From: Talpa occidentalis
Taxonomy: Eukaryota; Chordata; Mammalia; Eulipotyphla; Talpidae
DNA: 64,000 nucleotides
Reading direction: 5' to 3'
Assembly (NCBI RefSeq): GCF_014898055.3
Contig: NW_023601543.1
Coordinates: 59,419,566-59,483,565 of the forward strand
The notes under the pieces: generated by a model
The model's input: the letters and a program-made list of their open reading frames with translations, nothing else
What the model was told of the DNA's origin: nothing
Databases searched by the model: none
Part shown: positions 32,691 to 45,479 of the stretch, piece after piece
How the letters are laid out: every line of letters begins with the position of its first letter
Numbering within the stretch: position 1 is the first letter of the stretch
Program-made: the position numbers and the translations under genes

Positions 32691-33359
32691 TGCCCTTCTG
32701 CCACAAGAATGTCTTATTTACCTATTGTTGTAAAGCAAAGAAACACCCTTACTTTGCATAAATGATTGTTATGTGTCTCCTACGTTTCTTTAGATGAAAG
32801 AAGGCTCCACACTTATTTTTTTTCTTTCTGCATAATTTTGCCTTATTGAAGCATCTGGAGTGATTGTCTTATTCCACATTTTAGATTTGTCTGATCTCTT
32901 CCTCTTGAGCTCATTTAACTTGTTCCTTTCTTTCCTGCTTTCCCTGTAGACGGTGTTAGGTTAAGGGTTGATTAGAATCAAGTTAAACATATTTGACAAG
33001 AATACATCATAATTACTCATAGGTAATGCTGTGTACTTCATATTGCACCTCAAAAGGGAACACATAATGTCAGGTTGACCCTCTATTTGGTTATGCTGTT
33101 TGATCACTTAGTTAAGGTGCTTACTGCCAGATCTCTCATTGCAAAGTCACATTTTTCCTTTTGCAATTAGTAAGAAATCTATGGGTGATACTTTGGCATT
33201 GTGAGAATATCCTGTTCCTTAGCAAATTTTCACCTAATGATGTTTTAGCATCTATTGATATCCTTGCCTGAATCAATTATTAACTGAGAACATGTAATAT
33301 GTTGATTTTCTAATTATATCATTTATTCTACTTATTAGCTGGGATTCTTCTGCATACAA
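32691..33359. other. Unassigned AT-rich stretch
   Basis: Nothing recognised. Confidence 0.4.
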
Positions 33360-33507
33360 GAGCATTCCTCCTCCCTGCCCTCTCTCTCCCTTCTCTCTTC
33401 CTTTCTCTCTGCCCACTTCCATCCTTCTGTATCTTTCTCCCTCTTTCTCTTCCTCTCTCTCTGTCTCTAGCTTTATCTCTCTCTGTCTCCCTCTGTCTCT
33501 CTTTGAG
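33360..33507. repeat. CT-rich low-complexity tract
   Basis: About 150 bp, nearly all C and T on the plus strand, with many TCTC runs. Such purine/pyrimidine asymmetry can form triplex (H-DNA). Confidence 0.85.
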
Positions 33508-33849
33508 TATTACTATGGGCTTACAGATTTTCATTTAATTCCTGTTTTACAATAACATAGAGCAATTTTCTTATTTATGCTTAACTTGATAAATAGTTAT
33601 ATTTTACAATATATTTAGATCAAACTGATAGTATTAACAGTCAACTTATTAAGGCTTAAGATTTTCTTTTTGCAACTCTTTTTATATTTAGAATATATGT
33701 CATTAAAGATAGAAGAATTTTGGAGTCAGAGAACGATGTTCAAAAGTTGCTCAAAGTAATTTGCAATTCATTTTTGTTCTCTGTGTGGTTATGTTATCAA
33801 TTTCATATACAGCCAGATTCACCTGTTTCGGATTACGGTCACTATTTGT

Positions 33850-34750
33850 GTTTGCTTTTTCCACTTCTTTTGGTGTAATTTTATTTTTGAATATGTAAAA
33901 TATTAACATATATCAAAAGTAATAACTACACAGAAAGGTATCCTCAGAGAAGTCTCAATCCCATTTTGATACCCTCCTCTACATTAGCAATTTTTACTGC
34001 AACTGATTGTCCTTATTGTGCTTTATTTTATAAATATAAATGCACACACACAATTCCCCTTGTGTTCCTTATTTTTGCAAATAATATATATCATTCATAT
34101 TTCCCCCTTCTTTCATACATAAAATACAGTAGACCAAATAGATTATTTTACACCTTGATTTTTTTAAAACTTAATATACCTTAGAAATTGCTTCCTGTCA
34201 ATTCATAGAGACTGTTCTTCATGGTACTCCATTATGGACAGTTTGTTCAGCAAGTGCATATCAACAGACATGATTTGCTATCAACCTCTTACTGTTACAA
34301 ATAATACTCGATTAATAAACTATGCCTGTATCATTTTGTTTTTGTGGAACTGTGTATTCAGTATTGCTTTGAAAACTATATTTAATTGCATTACATATTA
34401 TCAAATTCCCTACAAAAGGGCTGTGCTATTTTGTACTTCCCATCATCAGTACCTGACAGCTTATGTTTCTGCACAGCCTTGCAATGGAGTGTTTTGTAAT
34501 GCATTTCATTTGCCAATTTAATAAGCGGAAAATATCTTTGAGTAGTAATTCAATTCATATTTCTATTATGAATGACTTTAAGCATATTTCCATGTGCTTA
34601 GAATCATTTTACTTTCTTTTTCTGTGTGATGTTTTTCTATTGGACTTTTGGTATTTTCCCTCTCAATTAAAAATCACTTATTTTTCAATTTTATTTTATT
34701 ATCATAAGAGCACTTAACCTGAGAGCTACCTCTTAATAAATTTTTAAGTG
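33850..34750 (-). mobile_element. Old LINE-1 3' part (antisense)
   Basis: The block order CATATATCAAAAGTAA ... ACACCTTGATTTTTTT ... TGGTACTCCATTATGG ... TTACAAATAATACT follows antisense old L1 3' sequences. Diverged. Confidence 0.5.
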
Positions 34751-34754
34751 TACA

Positions 34755-35150
34755 ATACATTATTGTTGACTATAGGCATATTGTATCACTGATCTCTAGA
34801 GCTTCTTCATCTTGTTTAGCAGAAATTTTATGCCAATTGAATAATAACTCTGAATAATAATTTACTCCTCCCCCAGCCTTAGAAGATACCATTACTTTCT
34901 TTGATTCTATGAATTTAACTATTTCAGATAATTCATATAGGTGGAAACACAAAGTGTCTCTATGTGACTGGTGTAATTCATTTTATATAAATTTCTCAAG
35001 GTGTAACCATGTTGTCACATATTGCAGAATTTCCTTTAAAAAAAGACTGAGTATTAATCCACTGCATGTATATACCATATTATATACAGATATCAATTGT
35101 CTTAATATGGAAATATAATATTTTTATTGTTTTATTTATTTTATATATAT
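34755..35150 (-). mobile_element. Old LINE-1 3' part (antisense), piece 1
   Basis: TTGTTGACTATAGGCATATTG, CTCTAGAGCTTCTTCATCTTG and CCCCCAGCCTTAGAAGATACC match an old L1M 3' UTR in antisense. The element resumes at 36010. Confidence 0.65.
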
Positions 35151-35159
35151 ATTTTTTTT

Positions 35160-35468
35160 AAATAGAGGCATTTTATTTATTTATTTATTTGTTTGTTTGT
35201 TTGTTTGTTTTGTTTATACATGCACTGGGTACAGTCAGAAGCGCGGGAGGGTGAGAGAATTCACCAGAGCCAGAGCGGGGAGCACAGCATGCAGGCAGAA
35301 GGACCGAAGTACACTGCTGAGGGGAGCAGCGGGCGGCAGGAGAGGTCTGCACACCATGTGGGACCCTCCTCCGGTGGCCAGGGAGCAGCCGGGGATTGAA
35401 CCAGCGCCGCAGAGGCCGCGGGCAGCTTCGCAACCCAGCGCTCAACCGCTGCGCTACCTGGGAGGCCC
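35160..35468 (-). mobile_element. tRNA-derived SINE, group A (copy 11)
   Basis: A nearly complete GC-rich minus-strand copy with a TTTG-rich tail complement at 35178-35214. The TSD is probably TTATTTATTTT-like but is masked by low complexity. Confidence 0.88.
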
Positions 35469-35489
35469 TTATTTATTTTTTTAAATCAA

Positions 35490-36005
35490 GGTTTTTCATC
35501 AATGAACAGATCGACCACACAAAAAATCTAACAGTATGGTATTGGAATAAAAATAGATAAACAGACCAATGGAATAGAATTGAGATTCCAGTTATAAACC
35601 CAAATTTATATGGACAGTTAATTTACAACAATGGAGCTAGGAATATACAACAGAGAAAGGAAATCTCTTCAACAAATAATATTAGGAAATTTGAACTACC
35701 ATATGCAAGAGAACAAAACAAGACCATTCTCTCACATCACAAAGATTAACTCAAAATAGATTAATAACTTGGATGTAAGACCTGAAACATAAAATGTATA
35801 GAAGACAACATAGGCAATACAGTCTACTACATAACTTCAGGGATATCTTTGAGTATTTGACTCCAGAGAAAAGGGAAACAAAAGCAAAAGCAAGCAAATC
35901 AGATTACATCAAACTATAAAACTTCTTCATAGCAAAAGAAACTATCATTAAAATGAAAAGACAACCTACTGAATAGGAGAAAATATATGTCATATTTCCA
36001 ACAAA
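35490..36005 (+). mobile_element. LINE-1 ORF2 fragment (sense) between antisense pieces
   Basis: ACAGTATGGTATTGGAATAAAAATAGA ... GACCAATGGAATAGAATTGAG is classic ORF2 thumb/C-terminal sequence in the plus direction. Confidence 0.7.
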
Positions 36006-36009
36006 GAGC

Positions 36010-37205
36010 TATCCCATATTTTAAAATCCATTCATCTGTTGATTGTCATGTAGGTTGTTTCCACCTCTTGGCTATTGTTAAATCATGCTGCAACAACATA
36101 GAAGTGATAGTATCTTTTCAAGGTCACAATTTCATTTCTTTTGGATAAATACCCAAATTTATCCAAAGTGGTGAGATTGCTAGATCATATGAAAGTTCTC
36201 TTTTTAATTTTTTTGCTTATACTGTTTTCCAAAAAGGCTCCACTTTTTCCTTTTCATTCCCACTAATAATGCACAAAGTTTTTAATTTCTCCATATACCT
36301 TTCAACAGTTATCCTTTTTGAATATAGCCCTCCTGACAGCTGTGATATGTTATCTAATTGTGTTTTAAAATTATGTTTTCCTGGGCCTCCCCTGGTGGCG
36401 CAGCGGTTGAGCGCTGGCCTGCGAAGCTGCCCACAGCCTCTGCAGTGCCAGTTCGATTCCCGGCCACCAGCGAGGGTCCCACATGGCGCACAGACCTCTC
36501 CTGCCGCCTGCTGCTCCCCTCAGCAGTGTGCTTCGGTCCTTCTGCCTGCTCTGCTCCCTGCTCTGGCTCTGGTTAATTGTCTCACCCTCCCGCGCTTCTG
36601 ACTGTACCCAGTGCTTGTATAAATAAATAAATAAATCTTAAAAAAAAACCTTTATTTAAAAAATAATTATGTTTTCCTGATGATTAGTGATGTTGAACAT
36701 TTTTCATGTACCTGTTTTCTATTTGAATGTCTTCTTTGGAGAAAAGCCTATTTAAGACTCTTGCCCATTTTTAAATTAGGTTCTTTGTTTTCCCCCCATT
36801 TTTTACAATTGAGTTAAGGGAGTTGCTTACATATTTTGGGTATTGATTCCTTATCATATAAATATTTATAAATATTTTCTCCCATTCTGTAGGTAACCTT
36901 TAACCATAGTGATTGTTTTCCTTGCTGTGGAGAAGCTTTTTGATATAATGTAATTTCACTTTTTTATTTTTGGGTTTATTTTGCCTGTGATTTTGGTGTC
37001 ATACCCATGATCATTGCCGAGATCAATGTCATGAAGATTTTCACCTGATTTCCAATCAATTCTGTGTTGATTACTGTATGTGGTGTAAGATAATGGTTCA
37101 TTTTAATTCCTTTGCATGAGGATATCCACTTGTACCATCATCATTTGTTAAAGAGGGATCCCTTTCTCCATTGTGTATTTTTGGCAACTTTGTTCAAGAT
37201 AAGTT
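36010..37205 (-). mobile_element. Old LINE-1 ORF2 (antisense), piece 2, split by SINE
   Basis: 36025-36380 and 36680-37205 carry antisense ORF2 landmarks: TTTCCACCTCTTGGCTATTG, GTGATGTTGAACATTTTTCATG, TTGCTGTGGAGAAGCTTTTTGA and CATTTGTTAAAGAGGGATCC. Confidence 0.7.
36384..36664 (+). mobile_element. tRNA-derived SINE, group A (copy 12)
   Basis: Starts GGCCTCCCCTGGTGGCGCAGC. TSD AATTATGTTTTCCTG (36369-36383 and 36665-36679). It lacks about 18 bp after the B box (CCGGCCACCAGCGAGGGTCC). Confidence 0.9.
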
Positions 37206-37211
37206 GATTGT

Positions 37212-37552
37212 ACAGTAGTCCCTCCTTATCCAGGATTGACATATCCTAATACCACCAGTGGCTGCCTAAAATCATGGGGGTTCTGAACCCTACATATACT
37301 GTTTTTTTTTCTATAAACACATACCTATGATAAAATTTAATTTATAAACTAGGCGCAGTAAGAGATCAACCTCTAATAATAAGGTACAGCAATTCTAAAA
37401 ATATACTGTAATGAAAGATACATGAACGTGGTATCTCTCTTTGTCTCTAATCTCTCTTTCAAAGTATCTTATTGTATATATTTTTGTATGACAGTTGACC
37501 ATGAATAACTGCAACCATGGAAAATAAAACATAGATAAGGGGAATTATTTTA
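37212..37552 (+). mobile_element. Tigger-type (Tc1/mariner) DNA transposon remnant
   Basis: Starts CAGTAGTCCCTCCTTATCC and ends AACATAGATAAGGGGAATT, with TGATAAAATTTAATTTATAAACTAGGC inside (read as parts). Terminal inverted similarity CCCTCCTTATC/GATAAGGGG is visible. It is 340 bp, non-autonomous and internally deleted. Confidence 0.7.
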
Positions 37553-37854
37553 TCTGTGTGGATCAATATCAGGCAGAGTCAGCTATACCCAACATCACGC
37601 TGAGACAATACACAGTGAAAAAGGTAATTCTTCAGAAGGAAATCAGGCTGTGGTTACAAGATTAAGGTGAATGAATTATCAGTGGACACAAAACCCATCA
37701 TATCCCCACCATGTCTTTCTTTGTGCCCTTCTGTGCATTGTATAAACTTCCATATTATGTAATATTTCTAGCAATCTTTATGTATGTGTCTTTCCACTCC
37801 ACTAAATAATGAATTCTTTGGCAACAGGGACCATATTTCTTTCTTTTCTATAAC

Positions 37855-38327
37855 TGTTATGGAGCAACCCCGATATAAAAACGGGTTGCCTGGCTGTGGG
37901 TCCTCACCCGAGCGCTTAGAAGGGACTTATTAATACCCCACTACAGGCACACACAAAAGGTTAATAAAAGGTTTATTTACAAGGGAAAGGGAAATGAGGA
38001 AATGTACAACTCAGGGAGAAAATAGGGAAATAAAGCCTTTAATGTGTCCTACCCGATCCGCCAACCTGGAAACCCAAAGGCACTCTGAGAGCTGGCCTAG
38101 TGCTGCGAGCTGGTGGAGAGCCAAAAAGGGACCCCCCCCCCAAAACCCACGTGTCTGGTTTTATACCAAACCTGGCTGCTTAACCCCACCCTCAGGTTCC
38201 AGCAACCTTCCCTTTGGTGGTGATGGGATTTGTCTCGCCCAATGTCTTTTGGCTTTGGTCTGGAGTGGGGGTGGGGTCCACAAAGCCTGTATGGAGTTAG
38301 CTTTAGGACATCCTTTTCCCCCTAACA
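37855..38327 (-). mobile_element. Solo LTR, family E, 473 bp
   Basis: On the minus strand it runs TGTTAGGGGG...CCATAACA. A TATA box (complement of 38152-38166, GGTATAAAACCAG) is about 180 bp upstream of a poly-A signal AATAAA (complement of 37972-37977), the order expected for U3-R-U5. It interrupts a MIR/L2 tail. TTTCTATAAC (37845-37854) and TTTCTAGAAC (38328-38337) flank it, a 10-bp match with one mismatch, longer than an LTR TSD should be. No internal sequence. Confidence 0.82.
38152..38166 (-). promoter_or_regulatory. TATA box of LTR E
   Basis: The minus strand reads GGTATAAAACCAGAC, a good TATA match inside U3. Confidence 0.6.
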
Positions 38328-38629
38328 TTTCTAGAACTCAACATAGCATGTGGCATTAAGCAGGTGCTCAGTGAATGTTTATTGAATGGATAAGGAAATA
38401 AGGAAAAGAAAAAAAGTGAATGGTTCCAAGACAGCTGAATTACAGATGAGAAGAAAAACCAAGCACAAAATAAAGACTAAAAGAAGAGTGCAGTGGATCA
38501 GGTTATTTGTCAGAAACTGGAAACACACAGAAAGCTGTTCCTAGATATAACAAAGGAGAAAAGTGACCTTGATCCAGAAGAAACTTGCTGTTTCCTCCCA
38601 GTACCAGAGATGCTCAGAAAGAAGAACAG

Positions 38630-39290
38630 TATTTTTCAACAATTAATTGAAGTATAACTTATATGCAATAAACTTCACATATTTAATATATAGAATTTCA
38701 TCTTTTGACATGTGTATGAGCCTGTGGAGACAATCATCAAAATGAAAGTAATGAGTATGTCCATCACCTTGGAAAGTTTCCTCATGCTTCCTTACTATTC
38801 CTTCCTCTCATCTCTCCCAGTACATCCACGATGATTTCTGTCACTATGGATTAGTTTGTATTTTCTAGCAGTTTATACAAAAGGAGTCATACAGCATGTG
38901 TTTGTCTTGCTTATTTTACTCAGTGTGATCATTTTGCAATCCATCCGTGTTGCTGTGTGTTTCAATTATTCTTTCTATATTATCGCTGAGTAGTACTCCA
39001 GTGTATTGATGCATCACAGTTCATTAATCTATTCACTTGCTGATGGACATTTGAGTTATTTCCAATTTAGGGCTATTACAAAAAATTATTGGGAACATTC
39101 ACACACAAATCTATGTATAGATATATGCATTCTTTTCTCTGGAATAAATAAGTGTGGAATGCCTAAGTCATATGGTGTGCATTTATTTAACATGAGGGAC
39201 TTTGTAGACCTGCTTCTTAGTGAAAACAATTTTAAAAACAGCCATTTAAAGTCTCTCGAAGTTGTTCTAAAAACATACAACAAATGAAGA
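38630..39290 (-). mobile_element. Old LINE-1 3' part (antisense)
   Basis: AATTGAAGTATAACTTATATGCAATAAACTTCA, CAAAAGGAGTCATACAGCATG and CTGATGGACATTTGAGTTATTTCC (read as parts) are standard antisense old L1 landmarks. Confidence 0.75.
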
Positions 39291-39990
39291 AATATTTATT
39301 CAAAGAAATCTACTAAGACTCAGCAAGAACTATTGATATAAGAGTGTGTGGTATTTGAACCAAAAACTGTATCCTCCTCCTTCACCTTCCAGCTTAGTGA
39401 GATGGAAGCTATATTCCACACCGGCGCAGGCACCTCTCCCTCTTTCTCCAAGCACCAGCTAGAGGCGGGATATCAGCATTTGTTATCCTGCCTCCATCCA
39501 TCTGTTGCTGAGGTAAAATTCCAGGTGAGTATGGCCAGGAAGTAAGGACACCCTCGTTCCATTCACTCCCACTGATGGAGGCTCTAACTAGGTTGCAGCA
39601 CTGCTGAGAATACTAAGGCCCAAATGCCCTTGCCTCAGCTCATGGGGAAGGGTTTCATGCTGAGAGAGGTGGAGCAGGGAGACCTATGGCTGTTGTCACT
39701 TCTCCATGTACCAAGCATTCAGTTCCTAGAGTGGAGGTGTCACTGAGAGAAGGGTGCCATTGCTCATGGCCCTAGCACCAAAGACCCTACCCTAGAGGAT
39801 AAATCAGATTATAGAGCACGGGACTACCTCAAGAAATTTACTTCATTCCCAACAGAGTGTGGAGAAGTTTGAGCATAAAGCAACTGGGCAATTGGTAGAT
39901 TCGCTGGGGATACAGGCAAAAGTGTAGGTTGATTAGTTTGCTATAGATAAACAGGGCAATAGACAGCTGGGACGAGCCCTCCTGGAGTCA
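39291..39990. other. Unassigned stretch
   Basis: No repeat recognised. An ORF at 39348-39545 (65 codons) has no known motif. Confidence 0.4.
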
Positions 39991-41100
39991 GGACAAATCC
40001 CAAACATTGAACTCAGAAATTACCCCTTCAAAGACGAAGTTGATTGAATTAGCTTATGAAGCAATTTATGCGTAAGCCTTGTTGAAAACAATAGAGCATT
40101 CATTGGCAATTAGTGGCGCTTAACAACTGGATGTGGTCAGGGAAAGAGAAGGTCAAGCAGAGCCCTGCCAAAAACCACTATCATCTCAGGGTAACTGTGG
40201 GCATAAACAAATCTGTACCCTCTGAAAGTAACATCAGAGCTTTTATATTGGGGGAAGTTGGAAACAGATTTCAGTAAGAAAAATCCTGCCTGTTACAAAA
40301 CAAACAAGCAAATAACAAGAAGTCCCAGGGGGAGGGGTGTACCAGTGTCCAGAGTTGCTATGTTATCTAAAATATCCAGTTTCCAACAAAAGATATGCGA
40401 CATGTAAATAAACAGAAGATGAAAAAAGAAGGCAACGAAACTGCTTGTTAGAGCTACCAGTTTTTGGATTTAGCAGGCTGACTTTAAAGTAGTGATGATG
40501 AGTATGTTCAAAGGAGTAAAGAAAACCATAAATACAGAAGTAAAGGAAAGTATAATAATAATGCCTCATCAAGTGGAGATTATCAATAAGGAGATTATTT
40601 TTAAATTGAAATTTTGGCATTGAAAGGTATAATCGAAAGGCATTGAAACGTATAATTGAAAGATATAACGGAAATGAAAAATTCAATAAGGGGACTCGAT
40701 AATATAATTGAATGGGAAAAAGAATTAATGAACTTTTAGATGTATATAGAGAACAGAAAGAAAAAAAGATGCTGAAGAATAGAGAGAAAAAGAGTATGAA
40801 GACAAATGTACAGACTCTCAGAAAAATGTGAGATACCAATAAGTTCACCAAAATACATGTAGCAGGAATACATTATAAAAAGAGGAACAATAATGGAGAA
40901 AAAAAATATTCAAAAGGACAAGTGGCTAAAAACCTCCCAAGTTAGTTGTGAAACACAGTTTTGTATCAGTTAATGATAGGGATAAGTTCTGAGAAATGCA
41001 CTGATTGGGCAATTTTGTTGTGCAAGTGTCACAAATTGTAGTTATACAAACCTAGATGGTATACCTCACTGCATACCTAGGACACAAAGTAATCTTCATT
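39991..41100 (+). mobile_element. Old L1/HAL1-like ORF1 region
   Basis: A-rich sense text with ATAAACAGAAGATGAAAAAAG and a GATTATCAATAAGGAGATT run resembles HAL1/L1M ORF1 (coiled-coil region). Diverged. The piece at 41440-41790 continues it. Confidence 0.45.
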
Positions 41101-41131
41101 GGGACTAACATTATATAAAGGTCCATCACAG

Positions 41132-41393
41132 GGGGCCTCCCTGGTGGCTCAAGGGGTTAAGACTCAACCGATGAAGCTGTCTGCAGCCACTGCAGCACGA
41201 ATTCAATCCCCGGCCGGCCAGGGAGCTACCCACATGGTGCAGCAGACCTCTCCTGACTCACTCGCTGTTCCCCTCAGCAGTGTACTTTGGTCAGTCTGCC
41301 TGTTCTGTTCCCCACTCTGTCCTCTCACCCTCCACACCTCTGGCCTATACCCCAGCTCTTGCATGCATAAATAAAATAAATGTTTAAAAATAA
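41132..41393 (+). mobile_element. tRNA-derived SINE, group B (copy 13)
   Basis: GGTGGCTCAAGGGGTTAAGAC A box. Exact 17-bp TSD ATAAAGGTCCATCACAG (41115-41131 and 41394-41410). Confidence 0.92.
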
Positions 41394-41439
41394 ATAAAGG
41401 TCCATCACAGATCTAAAAGTCATTAAATAATCCATGACT

Positions 41440-41800
41440 ACTAATCTACACAACCAGGAAGCTCAAAAAGCTTCAAGTAGAATAAATGCAAAAACAGCAA
41501 AAGAGAAATGACTACCCTTGCGTTAGAACCCCATGAAGATTAACAGTTGACTTGTTAGAAACAGAGAAGGGCAAAAGATTGTGCAATAACATATTCAAAG
41601 TTCTCAAAAAAAGAACCTATCAACAAAGAATCATATATCTAGCAAAGCTGGGTTCCAAAAAAAAAAGATAAAATATTTTCCAAGATGATTAAAAGCTCAA
41701 AACATGGGACCCCAGACAACCTTGAATCCACACTCAAGAAAACACTGCAAAAGATAATTCCAAAAGAAATATAAATGCATATTTCTTCTCTTAACTGATT
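41440..41800 (+). mobile_element. Old L1-type ORF1 fragment
   Basis: CCTATCAACAAAGAATCATATATCTAGCAAAGCTG and AAAACACTGCAAAAGATAATTCC (read as parts) are typical of L1M/HAL1 ORF1 C-terminal regions. Confidence 0.5.
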
Positions 41801-41859
41801 TTAAAAACTACATATAAATAATATGTATTAATGTAGACGTGGCCACCTTTTCATTGTAA

Positions 41860-42260
41860 ATTTATTATCTTTAATCTTGCTTGTATTATTTGCTCAGAAA
41901 TATACTTGGATATTAAAATAGTCACTCCAGCTTTATTTTTCTTAGTGTTAGCATGGTACATATTTTTCATCTTTAATTTTTAACCTACTTGTAGGCAGCA
42001 TATAGTTGGATCTTGCTTTTCTATCTAGACTGACAAATTTGTGATTTTTAATTGGGGTATTTATACCATTTTTATTTATTCTAAATATGATTGTATTTAG
42101 ATCAAGCTTCTTTGTTCTAATCCATCTGGTATTTGTTAATCTCTCCTTTTTTTCTTCTTTTAGGTTTATTGAAGACATTTATGATTCTATTTTATCTCCT
42201 TTGCCAAGTTACTGAATTTGTTAATTGTTGAATTTTAGTAGCTGCTTTACTTTTCATAAC
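41860..42260 (-). mobile_element. Old LINE-1 ORF2 N-terminal region (antisense)
   Basis: GCAGCATATAGTTGGATCTTGC and TAATTGGGGTATTTATACC match antisense L1 endonuclease-region sequence. Confidence 0.6.
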
Positions 42261-42389
42261 ATATGTCCTTATGTCATCATAGCCTATTTTCAGGGGATAT
42301 TATATTTCACAAGTGGTGTAACGAACTTTCTGTTACTTATTTCCATTTCCTTCCTAAATTCTTTAATTTACTTTATTTTTAATTAATGA

Positions 42390-45300
42390 AGTACTATTGT
42401 CTTACATACTTGTCAATGTTTTGACAGAATAGGATTTCCTCTCAGGTGTGGTCACTGTAACTCTCCCTCCACCAAATAACCCCTAATCCTCCACCATTGT
42501 CCCTTGTGCTGTCTCCTCACCCACTTTCACGCTTCCTATATTTGATGCTGCAGGTCTATGGTCAGCTTCCAAGGGTTAGTTTTAAAAGTTTGTGCTTGAT
42601 CATTTTTAGTCTCTCTACATGCCACATAGAAGTGATACCGTCTGGTACTTTTCTTTCTCCTTCTGGCTTTATTTCATTAACCATAATCCTCTCCAGCTCC
42701 ATCTATGTTGCCACAAAAGGCATGAGTTTATCTTTTTCGATCACTGAGTAGTATTCCATTGTGTATATATACCACAGCTTCTTTTTTTTTAAAGATTTAT
42801 CCATCCATCCACACAAGCACTGGGTACAGTCAGAAGTGCGGGAGGGTGAGAGGATTCACCAGGGCCAGAGCGGGGAACAGAACAGGCAGACTGATGAAGT
42901 ACACAGCTGAGGGGAGCAGCGGGCGCAGCAGGAGAGGCCCGCGCGCCATGTGGGACCCGTGCAGGCAGCCGGGGTTCGAACCAGCGCTGCAGAGGCTTCG
43001 GGCAGCCTCGCAGCCCAGCACTCAACCACTGCGCCACCAGGGGAGGCCCTATACCACAGCTTCTTGAGCCACTAATTTGTTTTTGTGCACTTGGGCTTGA
43101 TTTCCATATCTTGGCTACTGTAAATAGTGCTGCAATAAACATAGGGGTGCAGATTTCCCTTTGAGTTTCTGTTTTGGTGCTCTTCGGGTAGAAACCAAGA
43201 TGTGGTGTTTCTGGGTCATATGGTAGATCAATTTTTCATCTTCTGAGGAACCTCTACTGTGCTTTCCATAGGGGCTGGACCAGTCTACATTCCCACCTGC
43301 AGTGTAAGAGGGTTCCTTTTTCTCCACACCTGCATTTCTGTTTCTGCCATCACTTATTGTTTCTGTTTTTTTTTTTTTTTTTTCATATGGACCAGTCTCA
43401 CTGGTGTGAGGTTGTATCTCATTATGGATTTGATTTGCATTTCCCTGGTGATAATTGATGATGAAAATTTTTGTGTGTGCCTGTTGGCCCTCTCTATGGC
43501 TTCTTTGCAGAAGTGCCCATTTACTACCTCTGCCTGATTTTTAATAAAGTTTTTTTTATTTTTGGTTGTGTGAGTTCCTTTAGATCGTCAATATCAGTCC
43601 CTTGTTAGATGTAACGTATGTAAATATTTTCTCCCATTCAGTAGGGTGTCTCTTCATTTTGATTACTGTCTTTTTGGCAGTGTAGAAACTTCTCAGTTTC
43701 ATGTAGTTCCAGTTGTTTATATTCTTCTTTGGTTTCCATGCTGCTAGGGACATATTCAACAAAGCTATTTCTGAAGTTTATATCATGGAGTGTTTTCCCT
43801 GTTTTCTGCTATATATTTTATGGTTTCAGGTCTTACATTGAAGTTTTCTATCCATTTTGAGTTAATTTTCATGTATGATGTGAGATAGCAGATTATTTTC
43901 ATTCCTTGCATGTGGCTTCCAGTTTTCCCAGCATCATTTATTGAAGAGGCTTTCCTTGTTCTAGAATATATTCTTTGCTATTTTGACATAGATTAGTTGT
44001 TCATATGTGTGTTTTTATTTCTGGGCTCTCAATTCTATGCCATTAGTCTGTGTGTCTGTTTTTGTTCCATTATCATACCATTTAATTATTATGTCTTTGT
44101 AGTATAGTTGATAGTCTGGAAGTATAATAAAACCATTTCTCTTTTTTCTGTCAGGAAAGCTTTGGCTATTCGGGGTCTTTGTGCCTCCATCTGAATTTCA
44201 GTAATATTTTTTTCCATATCTTTAAAGAATACTATTGAGATTTTTATTGGGATTGTATTGAATCTGTAAGTTGCTTTGGGCAGGATGGCCATTTTGACAG
44301 TGTTGATTCTTCCCGTGCATGAGCAGGGAATATCTTTCCATTTCTTTGTGTTTTTCTATTTCTTTAACAATGTTGTATAGTTTTCTTTATATAGGTCCTT
44401 TACCTCCTTTGTTAGATTTATTCCCAGGTATGTATTTTTTTTTTTTTTGGTGAGATTGTAAATGGGATGGCTTTCTTAGTTTATTCTTGTTCATTGCTTG
44501 CATATAGGACTTTTGTGTATTGATTTTGTAACCTGCCACTTTGCTGAACTGGTTTATTTTTTCAATTAGTTTTTCTGTGGACTCTTTAGGGTTCTTTGTA
44601 TATATCGTCATATCATCTGAAAATAATGATAGTTTTATTTCTTTCCCATTTTGGATTTATTTTATAGCTTTCTATTGCCTAATTGCTATAGCTAGGACTT
44701 CCAGTTCTGTGTTGAATAGTAATGATGAGAGTGGACAACCTTGTCTTGTACTGGATCTTAGTGATAAGGCTTTCACTTTTTCACCATTGAGATGATACTA
44801 GTTGTGAGTTTGTAATATGGTGTATAGTACATTATGTTCCATTTATAACCATTTTTCATCATAAATGGATGCTGAATTTTATAAAATGCTTTCTCAGCAT
44901 ATTGACATTATGATAAGGTTTTTATTTGTCATTTTGGTGATGTAGTGAATTACATTGATTGATTTCAGATGTCAAATCATTCCTGTGTTTCCAGTATGAA
45001 TCCTACTTGGTCATGATGTATAATCTTTTTAATACATTGTTGGATTCAGTTTACTTAGATTTTATTGAGGATATTTCCATCTGTGTTCCTTAGGGAAATT
45101 GGTTTGTAGTTTTCTTTTTTGTATTGTTTTGTTTGGTTTTGGTATTAGCATAATTTGGGGCAAACAAAATGTATTTGGGAGTATCCCTTCTTTCTCAATT
45201 CTTTGAACAAGTTTGAGCAGGATAGGTATTAGTTTGCCTTTGAAGGTTTGGTAGACTCATTTGTAAATCCATCTGGTCCTGGACTTTTGTTTTATGGAGA

Positions 45301-45440
45301 GTTTTGATTACTGTTTCAGTTTCCTTGTTTGTGATTGGTTTGTTCAGGTTTTCAACTTCTTCCCTTTTCAGTCTTGGGTGATTTTATAATTCTAAGAATC
45401 TGTTTATCTCCTCTAGCTTGTTGAATTTGTTTACATAAAA
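42390..45440 (-). mobile_element. Long LINE-1 copy: 3' UTR and ORF2 (about 3 kb), with SINE
   Basis: Minus-strand ORF2p pieces are visible at 43327-43115 (C-terminal Cys region), 43762-43580 ('AAWKPKKNINNWNYMKLRSFYTAKKTVIKMKRHPTEWEKIF') and 44611-44387 ('[34 protein letters not shown]', RT thumb). The RT core follows to about 45440. Many frameshifts. It is older than the 53.5 kb copy but covers more of ORF2. Left end (3' end) at about 42390. Confidence 0.82.
42784..43049 (-). mobile_element. tRNA-derived SINE, group A variant (copy 14)
   Basis: Minus-strand copy with exact 16-bp TSD TATACCACAGCTTCTT (42768-42783 and 43050-43065). It lacks the GCTCCCCGGCCAC block after the B box. Confidence 0.92.
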
Positions 45441-45479
45441 ATGTTCACAGTAATATTTTTTTAATCTTCTGGTGGATGA

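Larger units (their letters stand above)
37800..38400 (+). mobile_element. MIR/L2 tail split by LTR E
   Basis: 'GGCAACAGGGACCATATTTCTTTC' at left and 'GCAGGTGCTCAGTGAATGTTTATTGAATGGATAA' at right are consecutive parts of a MIR/L2-type 3' end. Confidence 0.6.

Noticed and set aside
40363..40851. 162-residue minus-strand hydrophobic ORF
   Set aside because: Same artefact: antisense of an A-rich HAL1/L1 ORF1 region, with no motif or signal peptide logic.
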